Shown here: positions 1 to 12,092 of the stretch, piece after piece
Position numbering within the stretch: the first letter of the stretch is position 1
Layout of the letters: each line of letters opens with the position of its first letter
Assembly (NCBI GenBank): GCA_907163375.1
Contig: CAJQUW010005236.1
Span: 1-64,000 of the forward strand
Direction of reading: 5' to 3'
DNA from: Prostheceraeus crozeri
Lineage: Eukaryota > Platyhelminthes > Polycladida > Euryleptidae
DNA length: 64,000 nt
Position numbers and translations under genes: made by a program
The notes under the pieces: generated by a model
The model's database searches: none
Told to the model about the DNA's origin: nothing
What the model saw: only the letters and a program-made list of their open reading frames with translations

Positions 1-529
1 GAATTATTATTACAGAGTTAAATCGCAAAGCATTCTCAAACTGTATTGTTATTCCTGTTTGTGCGTTCGTGCTAGTCAAGTTCAGAACAAAAATTGTGAG
101 TAATGCATGTGTATACTATAGTGACAAAAATTGAGTAGTACATGACAGACAACTGAAAACAATGCTTGATTGAAGAATGAAGATCTATGCATTCCTATTT
201 CCTGGAGCAATTAAGACTATTGTTGTTGACAACGTGATACAAGTATGAAGCTAACATTTTAGGAGGAGAAGTCATTTAATTTGATAAACATTAGTCTTTC
301 GAAATTTTGGTTTTTAATTCGACAACGATCTGATCTAAAAGCTTTACCGGAGATGCTGAATATTCTTTCCACAGGAGCAAACGAGGCAGGTGAGGTTAGA
401 TACTGCAATGCTTAACTAGCCAGAGTGGGATTTTTGCAACCTTGAGAATCCCAAAAGCACAGAGAGTCAGCGCTCTCAGGCAAATACATTGGTGTATTTG
501 TCATATAGGCCTACTCGAAAGATCTGAAA
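1..529. other. No feature recognised
   Basis: AT-rich sequence with stops in all frames and no repeat that recurs elsewhere in the window. Confidence 0.5.
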
Positions 530-669
530 ATGTCAAAAAGTACTTAAGTACTTAAAATTCCAAGCACATTTATAAAAGTACTTGACCCAGTACATGTAAA
601 GGATTACAAATCAAGTACAGGTACAAAGTGCCATGAAAGTGTACTTAAGTACACTCGACCCCAAGCCTG
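530..669 (-). repeat. MITE fragment rich in AAGTACTT
   Basis: AAGTACTTAAGTACTT and GTACTTAAGTACAC units lead up to CCCCAAGCCTG at 659-669. Read on the minus strand this begins CAGGCTTGGGGTCGAGTG, like a hAT-type terminus with its subterminal repeats. The opposite end is not found, so the copy is truncated. Confidence 0.5.
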
Positions 670-697
670 GTTGCTGGCATTCTGTCTGTACTCGCAT

Positions 698-860
698 TCC
701 TTTGGTAGCGTCAGCGTGGCTTAGTGAAGAAGGTGCGTGCTCGGCTCCACCGTGACCTCGGTTCGATTCCTGGATCGGACGAGTGCGCTCGGAGAATCAA
801 GGGTGTTGCTGTCTTTTAATTGACTTAATTGTCAACATGAAATGATGTGAAATAGCATGA
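698..860 (+). repeat. tRNA-headed SINE
   Basis: GCGTGGCTTAGTGAAGAAGG resembles a pol III A box and GGTTCGATTCC a B box, about 45 bases apart. No full cloverleaf can be drawn with good stems, so this is a tRNA-derived SINE head. The body probably runs into the 800-860 region. Confidence 0.6.
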
Positions 861-869
861 TTGCATTAA

Positions 870-1590
870 TATGAATTCATGATAGTTTTATCAGCGGCCG
901 TCGATGTCAGTTTTGGAGAGTCGGGTCTGGAGCCGGTTCAGGCATTCCTGATTTATGATCTTGTGCAACTGCATCTTCGGTTTCATGCACTTTGATAATA
1001 ATCTTGTTTCAATTACTTATAGTGCATTGGTGCGTGATTTGATAAAATTTTTCACAATTTCTCGCAAAGCGGAGTAAATCATGGCTTGCGTAATTTTATG
1101 TGTGATTGTTGCATCTCCAAATATTTCGCAGTTACCTTTGCGTCGACAGGTACGATTTGATTCAGACACTTTCCAATTCTTATCAAACTGCATCTGTCGA
1201 TCTAGAGTTAACTGCGAAATCCACTTCGAAGTATAAGACGTTATAGAATTTCTCACTCTATTTCAGGAGACTTACTACAACGTTACATCTAACTATCATT
1301 TCAAAATAAGGACTCTTAACCCACTTAAGCTGAGCAGAGTCAAATCGAAAGAAACATAATTTTGATTGCCATGCTTGTTTATCCAGTTGGTAGAATCGCT
1401 TAGTTGCTAAAAGGCCGCACGTCGGTGCGCTTGTGCATCGGGCGAGAGCTGCCGGTTTGTAAAGCCTCCCCTCCCACTTGTAAGAATGGTTTCATGCCTT
1501 GAGTGTGACAGGGTGATGTAAGGAGGAGGAAGCTTAAAGAAAGCGAATATAACGAATTGTTGGGTACGGGATGTGATGGCAAATATGGTA
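870..1590. other. No feature recognised
   Basis: Only short frames such as 1017-1256 (-), with no motif. Lies between a SINE head and a small hairpin. Confidence 0.5.
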
Positions 1591-1593
1591 TGG

Positions 1594-1631
1594 TACTACC
1601 AAAAGGACTAATTAATTGTCTTTTGGTAGTA
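1594..1631. repeat. Short perfect-arm hairpin
   Basis: The arms TACTACCAAAAG and TTTTGGTAGTA enclose GACTAATTAATTGTC, itself nearly palindromic. It could be a foldback remnant; no flanking duplication is clear. Confidence 0.5.
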
Positions 1632-1789
1632 TAATTGGTTTTGGATTATTGTCAGGATTTTTCATCAAGGGAAATTTCAGTTGCTAGAATTACATGCACA
1701 TTAATCAAAGTATGTCAGAGAGAGCACCAGGAATTGCTTTTTTGCTGAATTCGTGTGCAAAATATTATTGAATATGATTGCATCAAATG

Positions 1790-2160
1790 ATTCAACTTAG
1801 CAAAGTGCGTCAAGGTAACAAAACTAAAAAAACAAGCTAACGACAAGTCAATTTTCTAAAAGGTGCAAAATATGATTTAAAAGAACAATATTATATCCTA
1901 AAATGTCAAAAAGATTTAAAAATTCTTACTAGAAGGACAAACAACGGTTCTCCTCTCCTCATGTGAAATGAAATATCGAGTAAGTCGTTCTGTTCAAATT
2001 ATGTTTATCACTTATATATTGAAAAGATTTTATTTAGCAGTCTGCCCATTCAGATGATAGGAGGACAGGTCTGCTTCCAATCAAAATATTGGATCTAGCT
2101 AACACAGCGGGATTATGCTATCTAAAATCTACCAGGTGTGTAAGAGAATTTATATTAGTT
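1790..2160 (-). repeat. Dispersed repeat, copy 1
   Basis: This is the reverse complement of 24540-24900. On the minus strand the degraded peptide includes RPVLLSSEWADC and SFQY, matching the copy at 24.6 kb, but with stops and shifts. The ends of the 24.3-26.5 kb element (CAGGCCTGTGATTA) are not found nearby, so this looks like an independent repeat rather than another copy of that element. Confidence 0.65.
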
Positions 2161-2420
2161 AAAAAAAACGTGAAATAAGATTCTACAAAATATGCATACA
2201 AATTATTTGACTATTTTTAATGAGGTCATCAACAGGAACTTGGTCAGGACGATCGCGTTTCGACCGCTAAATCCTGGACGCTCAAACCTGAGATTGGGAA
2301 TGTAACATATAAATAATTTCTAATGTGGGAAGCCGTGTCGTCATTGGTCTCACTGGCACGTAAAAGTCGGCATGAAATTATTACTGATGCCTGTTAACTG
2401 CAGGTGATTATATAGCTTAT

Positions 2421-2490
2421 TTGGGAAATGATGGTGCTTCTGTGCGGAACGGCAGAAGGCCAAGGGTTCGAATCCTTTCATCTAGGGAAA
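2421..2490 (+). repeat. tRNA-like SINE head
   Basis: A B box AGGGTTCGAATCC at 2461-2473 has a plausible 5-bp T stem (AAGGG/CCTTT). An A-box-like TGGTGCTTCTGTGCGGAACG lies upstream. The acceptor stem does not pair, so this is not called as a tRNA gene. Confidence 0.4.
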
Positions 2491-2499
2491 TAACTCCAC

Positions 2500-4770
2500 T
2501 GTCATTAGAGGTTACTAACCTGGTAAGTTGCGTGTGTGTCTGTGTGAACGTTGCCTTGCTATTATGGGTTCGTGCCTTGCATGGGCAAGGGATGAGAAGA
2601 AACAGGTAGATTATATATCATGCATTCATGGAAAACTCATGAATTTCTGAGGCACATGACAGTACCGCGAATTTTGATCTGTACTCGATTTTGCAATTGA
2701 CTTAAAACGTTGATTCTTTTGATAACACTAAGAATTTCGTTGAGTGAACTGAGTTTTCCTGAAGAATTAAAATTGGTTCCATTTTTAGCGTTTCATAGCG
2801 CTGTCAAAGTACGTCTGTCTCCCTGAATTGAGTTGAATTGCTGTTAGAAATGAATCTGAAGTGTAATGGGATATAAAATCGAATGGTCTGAATAATCTAA
2901 GCTTCCAACTTGAAATCAATAAAATTTGAAATCATTCATTTTGATGTCTTTGATAAAGATCTCAGTCACAATCTTAGCATTCGCATTCTACTTAAGATAG
3001 AGAGAAGATCGAAATTCTAGACTGATTTCAGTGAGCATGATTGTTTCAAGTTTCGGGATAATATTTCAATCACTGTTATTCCCGCTGAAAGTACATTGAT
3101 AAGTTTTATGCTCAGGAGTTCTTCACGAAAATAAATAGAAATTAAAGAATTTAATCCACCATTTGTTCGATTGAACATTTGACTTTAATTGAGTGATTTG
3201 CAGACTTTCGTGTTGTTAATTGTCTGTTGTGAGAATACGAAGAACGAACAGTAGATGCACTTAAATAACTGCCTTTAATGTCTTCCAATTAGGAGTGTAT
3301 TTTCTACCATTGGGACTACTAGACAAGACTCGCTTTTTTGCGATCGAATCTTCGTCTCAGTTTCAGTCGCAATGGTCGGAACCGCTGGCGAGCAAGATAG
3401 TCTCATGCAAAACTGATACAGTATCAAGAGAAATTCTGCTTACAAAACAATGCTTAAACAAAATGGAGGTGTGGAGAGATAAGGAAAAATGAAGGTGTGA
3501 GTGTGTGTGTATTTTACTATTTTCAGATGCCTATTGAGAGATTTTTCCGTTATCGCATTTATATTGAAACAGTTTTTGGAGAGGTGTTGAGAGTTTCCGA
3601 TGAAAGTTAGCCAATTTTGTCAATGAGGTTATGTACATGTATATGTATGTATTTTATCTGATGATGTACCGCAGTTACAGTAACGAAAATTTGTAAAAAA
3701 AATTGTCTTGATGAACTACTTTTGACGAAATATAGATATAAATGTAGATACCGGCGTATTCCCTTCCGCGCTTAATGCTAAGTCTAATTCAACTTTCAAG
3801 AAGTTGGCATTCTCAACGGAAAATATAAGCTTTAGCAGTTTTCACTGAACTTTCGCGCTTTCTCGCTGAAATTAAACGCCCTTCAACTGTGTGCATCAGT
3901 ATAGCTTCTGCAGATTTCTTTGTCATTTTCAATAGATAGAATAGAAGAAATCCGAGTGTAGTCGTCGTTATTTGAGTTGCTCGTCATTTTTAAGGGAGAC
4001 GGTTAGTTACGGTGGAAATGACAAAGAATGCCGAATTCTAATCTCATGATATCAAAGTGCTTGCGATCCCAAAAAACGATAAGAAACGGAAGTGTGCAAT
4101 CCTATTTTCTCCGGATCAGATTAGAAGTACAGAGACAGCGCGAATTGAAGCCTCGCTTGGAGGTAAAATTCGTGACCTGATTTCTAATGACAAAGGCGAA
4201 TTCTCTTTCGTTAATTGTCTGTAAAGTTGGGAGTTTTCGACCTTGTTTGAGCAAGTAATCGTGTCTCGGACGAACTTGCTCGACCGTAGAGCAATCGAGG
4301 CAATGATTGAGATGTTTGGCTAAGAACGAAGAATGACTTGGCTTGATGAGGGAGGAATCTAATTATCCGAACTGTATGGAACTATTCTGATTGCCACGAT
4401 TAAGATTCCTCGTTTCAATGGAGTGCTTGATTGAAGGCGTGAATATACAGTGGATAGGCTGGTGTTCCTTTCTAGGCAGCTGTGGACAGTATACTTACAG
4501 ATTTCCAAAAGGACAACCTCGCTCTCAGCTCTTTATCTTTGACAACGATAGTTTGCGTCCATATCGGCATAACGGTGAACTTAAATTCGACTCTCACGAA
4601 GAATTTCTCCAGACAAAAACTGTTTGGATCGTGCTTTTTTCTAGAAAATTCAAATTTTTGACTTAAGTAGTATTATTTGGCAGTATCAGGTCAGCCACTT
4701 TTCCTATTTATTCCGTAATGCCAGTTGTTGCTTTAATATAAATTGGCCGAGAAAGTTGATCATAAAGTAG
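2500..4770. other. No gene recognised
   Basis: Contains short GT-rich runs (2530-2550, 3498-3512). The frame at 4391-4666 (+) is 91 codons long but shows no known motif, splice context or codon pattern that I would defend. Confidence 0.45.
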
Positions 4771-4787
4771 TGGGTGCTTTAATCCAT

Positions 4788-4830
4788 TTGGCGCCATCGT
4801 AGCGTTTTCGTTACAGCACTTTTCGGAATC
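4788..4830 (+). repeat. GTAGCG..CGTTAC motif, copy 1
   Basis: GCGCCATCGTAGCGTTTTC then GTTACAGC, preceded by TTAA near 4779. It is in direct orientation to the copy at 6119. It may be a subterminal repeat of the decayed piggyBac element; TTAA is that superfamily's target. Confidence 0.45.
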
Positions 4831-5108
4831 TGCTGTCTTCTCCAGCTGGCGACATATGATGCAATATTTTGATTGCCATATATGATTTATCACATATTTT
4901 CAGGCAAACTATCGCCAATTCAGAAATTAGCACTTTTTGGTGCTTATATTTGATCAAGAAATTAGACAAAAACTGGGCATAAAATCTGCTTCTATACTGG
5001 AAGACACAGTGGATGAGCGTCCACATGTCATTTACTATCCATGTGATTCATAAAATGACGAAAATAGCAATCAATACTTCATCAGATATTCATTCATGAC
5101 ATGGCATG

Positions 5109-5160
5109 GAAATTTTTTGAAACCGTAGCGTTTTAGTTACACTGGCGTAATATGATATAC
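5109..5160 (-). repeat. GTAGCG..GTTAC motif, copy 2 (inverted)
   Basis: Read on the minus strand this gives ATCATATTACGCCAGTGTAA then CTAAAACGCTACGG. This aligns well with 6110-6170 on the plus strand, making the pair an inverted repeat around the piggyBac fragment. Confidence 0.5.
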
Positions 5161-5837
5161 AAAATGTCAAATGCAACAAGAATGTAAATGAAGTAAACGG
5201 TGGTGACTACTGTCAATTTTCTTTAAAACTGGTATTTGTTGAATACTGGAAACGAACAATTACATTGGAATATTGTACTTTTAGTGTCTTCTAAGTGTGT
5301 GTAATGCTTGTTGCTATTTTTAGCCTATGGCATTCCGGTCACGAAACCAACCAAAGTCCATGTCATAGCACGTTCCTCAACATTGAACTTGTCGGCTCAT
5401 GTACGAACGAACGTCAAAGAGAAATCAAATATCAAGCATTTCCACTTATAGTTTAATCATAAACATTGCAGGGTGCCAGTTCGCCTGAGCATCGAATACA
5501 AAGATGTCCTCTGACTCGAAAAGCTTCAATGCAAAACTTCATTGGCCGTAGACGGTGCGTCTCGCCCTACTAGGGCACGCCAGCGGCTCGAAATGGCCCA
5601 AACTGGTTTAAAATATCTTTAAAGGCTAAACTTGATTACATCAACCTATGTAGCTATCTGAAGACAATACCCAAACTGTTGCTTACTATGGACTGAAATA
5701 TGCAATAGGCCTAATGCCGACGGTGACGGCATATGAGGCAAGAATCCTTATGAGATACTTGATACGTATACTGATGGTCTTATCTATCTCTTAGTGGCAG
5801 AAACCAGAAAGAATCACCGAGGCGTCTCCAACTCTAA

Positions 5838-6010
5838 CTTGACTTTGGAGTCGACGCAGTAAGAGAATCAATGTCTCGACAGGAATTTCGAAATATAAAA
5901 ACTTATTTTCATTTCAACGATAACGATTTCAGAGCAAGCAGCAACGACAAGTTGTATAAAGCAGGCCTTTGATTGAAGTTTCTAATTCATAGCTTTCGAC
6001 TAGTACTTCT
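5838..6010 (+). pseudogene. piggyBac transposase fragment
   Basis: In frame from 5841 the peptide reads DFGVDAVRESMSRQEF, then RNIKTYFHFNDNDF and SSNDKLYKAGL before a TGA at 5970-5972. A +1 shift then gives PLIEV..NS. This matches the conserved piggyBac/PGBD segment (R.E.MSR.RF..I...LHF.DN......DKLYK.RPLI). No catalytic Asp blocks were found, so only a short middle part of the N-terminal half survives. GTAGCG..CGTTAC motifs surround it (4788, 5120, 6119). Fragment, clearly decayed. Confidence 0.7.
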
Positions 6011-6109
6011 GAAATGTGATGGAGAGCTTTTATGATGACACATTACTTCGGCAAGAATTGTTGGAGCAATTCATAAGCTACATTTGAAAAAAACATGCTT
6101 TTGTATATT

Positions 6110-6172
6110 TTGACATCATATGACGCCATTGTAGCGAAATCGTTACGGCTCCAATTTCGAAAAAATGGTTTT
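6110..6172 (+). repeat. GTAGCG..CGTTAC motif, copy 3
   Basis: CATATGACGCCATTGTAGCG then AAATCGTTACGG. It is inverted relative to the copy at 5109-5160 and direct relative to that at 4788. The core GTAGCGAAATCGTTAC is itself an imperfect palindrome. Confidence 0.5.
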
Positions 6173-6450
6173 TTGTAGTGCACTGGTCATCAGGTATTAT
6201 TCTTAATTATAGTATTCTGAAATATTTACCACCATTTTTATAGAAAATTTGCTGATATTTATATAGGCGGCCTTAAATGGGTTTTAATGTAGACTAAACA
6301 GATTAATCTGATGTGTGTTGCGATATACTTGATGTTAAATATAATAAGCCTTACTGTAATTTAGAGGTTTTAATAAAAACTATTTAATTTCAGTTATCAC
6401 GCAGGACCTACATTACGTGAAACAAATAATTTTCAGTTTTTTATGTTATT

Positions 6451-6720
6451 TATCGTTCATACATTGGGCAAACAGGGAATAGTTTTCAAACTCGCCTTAA
6501 ACAGCATCAAGCAGCAGTGCGACTTATTCAGCCAAACAAGTCTGCTTTGGCTGAACATGCCATCGAAGAAGGCCATTCTGTCGACTGGAGCTCGGCAAAG
6601 ATAATATGCCATGAAAAGAACTATCATGAACGTCTATTTTTGGAGGCATGGCATGCGAAGAGAAATTTGTGTCTCAACCGATGTGACCTCCCTATTTCGC
6701 CTTTATATGATGAATTGTAA
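6451..6720 (+). pseudogene. GIY-YIG endonuclease domain of a Penelope-like element
   Basis: In frame from 6451 the protein reads YRSYIGQTGNSFQTRLKQHQ, then SALAEHAIEEGHSVDW, CHEKNYHERLFLEAW and HAKRNLCLNRCD before a stop at 6718-6720. SYIGQTG is the second half of the GIY-YIG signature. The Arg and His residues of RLKQH and the Glu of LFLEAW match the catalytic and structural positions of the domain. In these elements the endonuclease nicks the target for reverse transcription. The C-terminal part looks undamaged from the YIG motif to the stop. The upstream RT portion is missing. Confidence 0.82.
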
Positions 6721-7047
6721 TTGTCATTCCTTCTCTTTTTTCTTTTTTCTTTTACGTGTTTATACCATGTATTGCCTACAGTATAATTATTAATTATTGT
6801 TACTGTACCAATTAGGTTTTTTTTCCTATTCACTGAATACTCTGCCGCGGAGACGTGAAATACCAGGTTGGTGTCTGGCGCGAGTTATCTCACTGTCAGT
6901 ATTAGTACTGGTAGTTCGCGATTTCTATGTAGTGTGAAATAGGTCTGTGATCTTCATCATCCGCTTTGCTGTGTTGTGTGTCATTTTTCATGACTAGAAT
7001 TCTGTTCACTGTGGTCGCGATTGTCGGTATGTCACTTTATGCATGAA

Positions 7048-7088
7048 GGCCCTGACGATGGACAGCGGTGCTGTCTGAAATATCGGTC
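7048..7088 (+). ncRNA. Hammerhead ribozyme-like motif in the Penelope 3' region
   Basis: Reading by eye gives the full conserved core. CTGACGA (7052-7058) fits CUGANGA. Helix II GGACAGC / GCTGTCT closes a GGT loop (7060-7076). GAAA is at 7077-7080 and TATC at 7081-7084, with a minimal stem III and a cleavable C at 7084. Helix I pairs GGCC (7048-7051) with GGTC (7085-7088), including one G-T pair. Family knowledge: minimal-stem-III hammerheads occur in terminal repeats of Penelope-like elements. Activity is not shown. Confidence 0.6.
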
Positions 7089-7135
7089 AAATTTATTTAT
7101 TTATGAATTTTTACAATAAAGTCATCGTCGAAAAA

Positions 7136-9350
7136 CTCCTCTTCTCATAATGTACACGGAATATGCCAAAGTTCGATATTACTTTTTACTATACATTTTA
7201 AATGTGTATTTAGTATTAACTTTCTCATGCTCGTTCATAAAGATAAAGTGGAGCGTCCAAGTTGTTGGATACAACATTTTGACAACTCAGCTAACAAACT
7301 ACAGAAGAGAATGCATTTTATGATTTCAACCCTGAGGTGACTATAGTATCCCATTATTAAGTAGAGGTTAGACTCATGTAGAAACCTAATTGCTCTAATT
7401 GGAAAGATTTTGCTTTTATATCTGATTCTATCCTTGAAACATGAGAAATCACTAGACATTCTTGAGGATAGCTAGTGGACACAAATATGCAGCGATAAAA
7501 TGAAATGAGCATTAAGTATCGATGTATGTTACTTTCTACGTTTTTTAACAATCATCTTCACATTTTTATCTCGTACCCTACAGACCTTGTTCTTGTGATA
7601 CATTTAATAAATAGCTGAAATGAACAGCTTCTTCGAAGGTGTTATGAAATGTAGCAATGTCTTCGAAAACATTAATGTTTGCTGATAATCGATTTTCTCC
7701 ATGAGAAGTGGGTGGGGACTTGACAAATGTACTAGATTTTGACTATTGAAGTAAGAAGACTGTTCATCCTCTCCTGTTATAATTTTGTTGATCGCAAATG
7801 TTGATGTTTTCTTAAAATTCTTGTGTATATTTCTATTCAATATTGCCAGTCAATTTCTGAGTTTTCATTGAAAATATGCAGATCGCATTTAGGTATGCGG
7901 TATTGATCAATAAATGGAATAAATTTTGTTCTGTTTTGAATGTCTTTAAGAAGCTATTGTTTTTAATTCTGGCTTGTTTTAATGAAAATAGTTTCTAAAA
8001 TTGTGAGTCTTGAATGTCATTAGAAAATATTTTAGTTGTTCAGTGTAGTCATTGTTGCCTGGGTATTCTTGTTTCCGTATGATATAAGCAAGTCATGTAT
8101 CATATGAACTATATTAGGAGTAGTGTGTAACATTTTTTCATGAATAATAATTCCGCTTTACTATGGTCAAGAATTCGGCTAAGTTAAAAGTGTGCAAATT
8201 TATTGATAAGATGAAGGCAACCAAGCAGAAAATGACAATTGGACTACAATTTCATGTGTACAATCATGTCCAGTTGGCCAGTGCGCAGTTCTGCAGTTAG
8301 AATTTCGAAATTTCTACAAAAACTGAAGGATATTAGGAGCTGATGATGCAAGAATTCGTGTGGGTATATTGAATATGTTGAAAAGGAGTCCTTCACTTAC
8401 AGTATGCGCTATCACTTGAGTATTTGCGCTCGTCATATCCTTAACTGTAGAAGATGATGTTATGAGCTCTCATACCAATTCGATAATTTTTTATTAAAAC
8501 TGCAAATAGATGCATATTCCATGGCAGAGCGAATGATGGCAATATATGTTGCATGAAACTCATGTGATGATGGAAAACATGTAAATTACATGTGACAGCA
8601 AGACTCCTTTCTGTCATTGAGGGGCGTATTTTGAAACGGCAAAGACCGCTTTTTCAAACCATTGGAACCTCCGTCTGTCATAAAAGGAATCATCTCAAAA
8701 GTTTTCCATAGGACGCCTCATCCACGGTCGCATGCTTGGTTGAATAAAATTTGAGATGAACATCACAAATCAAAGTTAACCAACTCGAAATGAACTTCGT
8801 GTGGTGTAATTTGATATTAACTCCTTGACCCATGGACAAGTGCTGCTTGCCCAACACATTTGAACTAATTCTAGCTGTACGAGTAGACTTCCTATGGTAC
8901 TAAATGATGATGGAATGATATAAAGCGATATTAGACAATGAAAGGTTCCATTTCAAAAAGGCATATTTCATGCATTTACCCAAACAGCTCGGCATTGAAT
9001 CCTTAGCATGACTTTATCTAAGTGGCAAAAAGTTCGCTGAACAAAATTTCTATGACCTTTTGTTTGCAGGCTATGGAAGATTGACCGATCCGATAGTTCG
9101 ATAGGATTTCTGTACTCTACTGCTGTTCACCACTGCAGTCGCAACGTAGCATAAGGGGAAACTAAATACTCTCATAAGATTTGACATTTGAACTCTAACG
9201 TCCTGTAGACCTATTATTATTTTTCTAAAAATAAGCCATGTTTCTGTATGCTAGCATTTAATATAGATTGTATACATAATCAGAAGAGCAAAATTAGATG
9301 AGCACGAACTTTTAGAAAAGTAAATATAGCGGTCTAAGAGTTCAAGTAAT
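7136..9350. other. No gene recognised
   Basis: Non-coding tract beyond the Penelope tail. Minus-strand frames at 7235-7840 are short and unlike any family. Confidence 0.45.
8164..8301 (+). other. Short unrecognised open frame
   Basis: The frame is 45 residues and Lys-rich at its start (MVKNSAKLKVCKF...), with no known motif. It is the only open stretch of note in this part of a long non-coding tract and may be chance. Confidence 0.15.
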
Positions 9351-9359
9351 CCTGTAGGG

Positions 9360-9390
9360 CAGGGTTCCCAAAGTGTGAGGGGCGCGACGC
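9360..9390 (+). repeat. Single hAT-like terminus
   Basis: CAGGGTTCCCAAAGTGTGAG then GGGCGCG is close to a very common hAT left end. No matching right end was found within several kilobases, so the limits are unknown. Confidence 0.35.
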
Positions 9391-12092
9391 AATGGCTTCT
9401 GCCCAGACTGCTTATCGTCTCACATACATGTATCTGGAAAACCAATTCCGCAGCCGCGTCAATGTTTCTTCAGATTTTCGGTTGCAATTTTCTTCTAAGA
9501 AGCCTGAGTTTGAAAAGCTGTCCGAACAGGCTCACTTTTCTCATTGAGGCGCAACTTATCTGTGCGAACGTTTTAATAAGTGAAATAAAGTTCCATTCCG
9601 GATGCTGCTTTCTTTTCACTTCACTATGCACACTTGTTAGATACACCGTCGGAGATGATACCTTGTCGTAAATGTAGGAATAGTTCTGAGAATGTGGTAA
9701 ATTATGATTATTACCGAAAACTGAACATCGGAATTTACGTCGTGTGGCGTCGACAAGTTTGTAGTGAGGCTTGTAGTTTCGGTGGACCTATAGAAACCAC
9801 AAATATCTCTCGATAACTATGGAGTTTACAGTTGTCAAACAAGGTTGAACATTTCATTTTTTCGAAAGAGAATTACAGATTCATTGAGAGAGACCAGAAT
9901 TTAAAATATGTCAAAATGCGAGTGCCAACCATTTCACAGTATGACTTAATGTCTTGCTACTCCAGCCATCATGTTCAGTCATATCTGCATGTTCCTAATC
10001 TGAAATCATAACTGACACGCAACCAGAATATGGAAATATAAATGTCCGCCCAAATTGTATGATGTTATCACAGAATTCTTGTCATGAGGTCATTAGATGG
10101 ATATGAAATGATTTTTTCCTGTTTTCAATTAGCGGATCGACAGTCATGACCAATTTCGTGATAATAATGCAATAGAGGAATGTGTTCTTGAATATACAGC
10201 TACGTGAGGAAAGTCATTTTCAGTAGAATGGCTGTCAATCGTATAATCAATTGTGCATGGTCATCCGAAGTTTCTTAAAAATTACACTTTTCACATTTAT
10301 GTTTTGCGGTCAATCATTGTAGCTTCAGGTTTGGATATAAGTAAATGCCCTGACCTGCCAGCAAGTCATGATGGTAAAATTTGCGAACTTTGGCCTCATT
10401 ACAAAATCGTCAACGGCATTACGAATGTGTGGTTGTCATTCAAGCAAAGTTCGCCTGTCGTTTTTCATCAGATTTACCTTATTATGTTATGCATGTTCTG
10501 CGTTGGCGCTCTTTTTTGCCTACAATTTTGTGGAGATATCTCCTAAATCTGTTTATTTTAGTTTATTTTAATCCAGTTTGTGCAGCCATTCATGGAATAG
10601 TATTCAGCCACTCAGAAATAAATGCTTAGATATTTGGATTTGGTTAGATCGACTGTCTGTGCGTGAGTTAAGGCAGTTAGCGAAGTTTAATATTTTAATT
10701 ATAGACAGACTCGAACACTTGACCTTCTGTAGATTAAAGTAACAACGGACCATTAATGTTTTGTCATAGAGAAATTTTTCATATCTTGTTTGCCACTTCC
10801 ACATTCGAAAGGGATGAATGAGATTTTTTGCCAAAATCTGTGATTTGTAACTTAATGCATATCGTTCAGCATATATCAAGTAGAATGCTTTAAAGCGTTT
10901 TATAAACAGCTTTAAATAATTACTTTACGAAGTCCAACAAGAAATTCAACAACAGATTCATTAAATATGATTGTGTTGTGCTACCAATTTTGCTGTGATA
11001 AAAAAAGGGAAAAATTTTTGTAAAGTCAGACTTTTAGTTGCGAAAAAAACTTATGCAAACCGGTAGGTCAAAGTGTTAACTTCTTTCAAGATTTGAATTG
11101 AGAATTGAATGTTGCTGAAGATTAATGACATGACATTATTGTAATGCTGAATACTAAAAATCATTTGGAATTGACTAACTGAGCATAATCACCACCGGAA
11201 CAATAGTAAGAAATGTAATCTCCGCTGACTTACCTCGACCTTGTAAATGTCAATGAGGATTTTGCAGTGATGAAGGCTCTGCCAGAAAATGACGCCAAAT
11301 TTTGTACTTTTCATTAATCATTTTTGAATGATATTAGCTTGGGAATCTTGCATTCGTGCATCTCAATGAGACGAGACAGATCAGAAATTCATCTGATATT
11401 CAACGCATCAACATTTATCAGTTTTCAGTCATTTTCACTGTCTCACTTATCGGCACGGCAATGAGACGACTGCTTCTACGGGTTTCCTAAATATATACGT
11501 GTTTCGTGATGCTATTAGTCATTTTCATTGAATTACACACGCTGCAGAAATAGCTCACTACAAGCATCGTGGAGAAGCGACAAAGTGTGCTTGTGATACT
11601 GCTGGACTGTGTTCAATCAGCTTGATTCGGTTTTTTGATTAATCGTGTTTTTACATCAGATTATCAACAGTTGCTTTCATCTCAATTGATGAAGTATTAG
11701 ATATTGACTGGCTATTATCGGCCTGGTTTGGGAAAAGTTGGTCCATAGACAACAGTTGTTTTTGTAAGCCTGTACCCGAATTGACTCAGCATCTTTAGGC
11801 CCCTGCCGGATTGCATCAGAATCTTAGCCCGGATAGTTAAGTGCATCATTTTGTCTATTTTACTGCATGGGCAACCCAGCTGTATGCGCTAGCCACTCTT
11901 CGTGGCCCGTCATTCCCTTATCAGGCCATGGTTATGGTGCCATGGTGCCACAATATGGTCTTCAACAGCAAATTATTTTTCATCTCTAAGGTTTAAATAA
12001 TTCGATTTTGAATTTTAGGAAAGACCATAAGTATTAAACTTATGACCATAAGTATAAATCTTCCATTCATAGATGCATTTTATGACTAAATA
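9391..12092. other. No gene recognised
   Basis: Three overlapping frames at 10253-10629 compete on the same strand, which argues against any of them. 9375-9671 begins inside the hAT-like terminus. Confidence 0.45.

Larger units (their letters stand above)
6451..7135 (+). mobile_element. 3' end of a Penelope-like element
   Basis: The GIY-YIG endonuclease domain (next entry) is followed by about 400 bp of non-coding sequence that ends with a hammerhead-like motif and a TTTATTTATTTATG / CAATAAAGTC tail. Penelope-like elements of the endonuclease-bearing class have RT first, then GIY-YIG, then terminal repeats that often contain hammerhead motifs. No RT was recognised upstream, so the copy is 5'-truncated. 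The right limit is approximate. Confidence 0.78.

Noticed and set aside
698-790. True tRNA gene
   Set aside because: A and B boxes are present but acceptor and anticodon stems do not pair; a SINE head fits better. The same holds at 2421, 32771 and 48671.
3659-3696. Second hammerhead candidate (CTGATGA ... GAAA)
   Set aside because: The bases between CTGATGA and GAAA do not form a helix II closing next to the core, and no helix I pairs.
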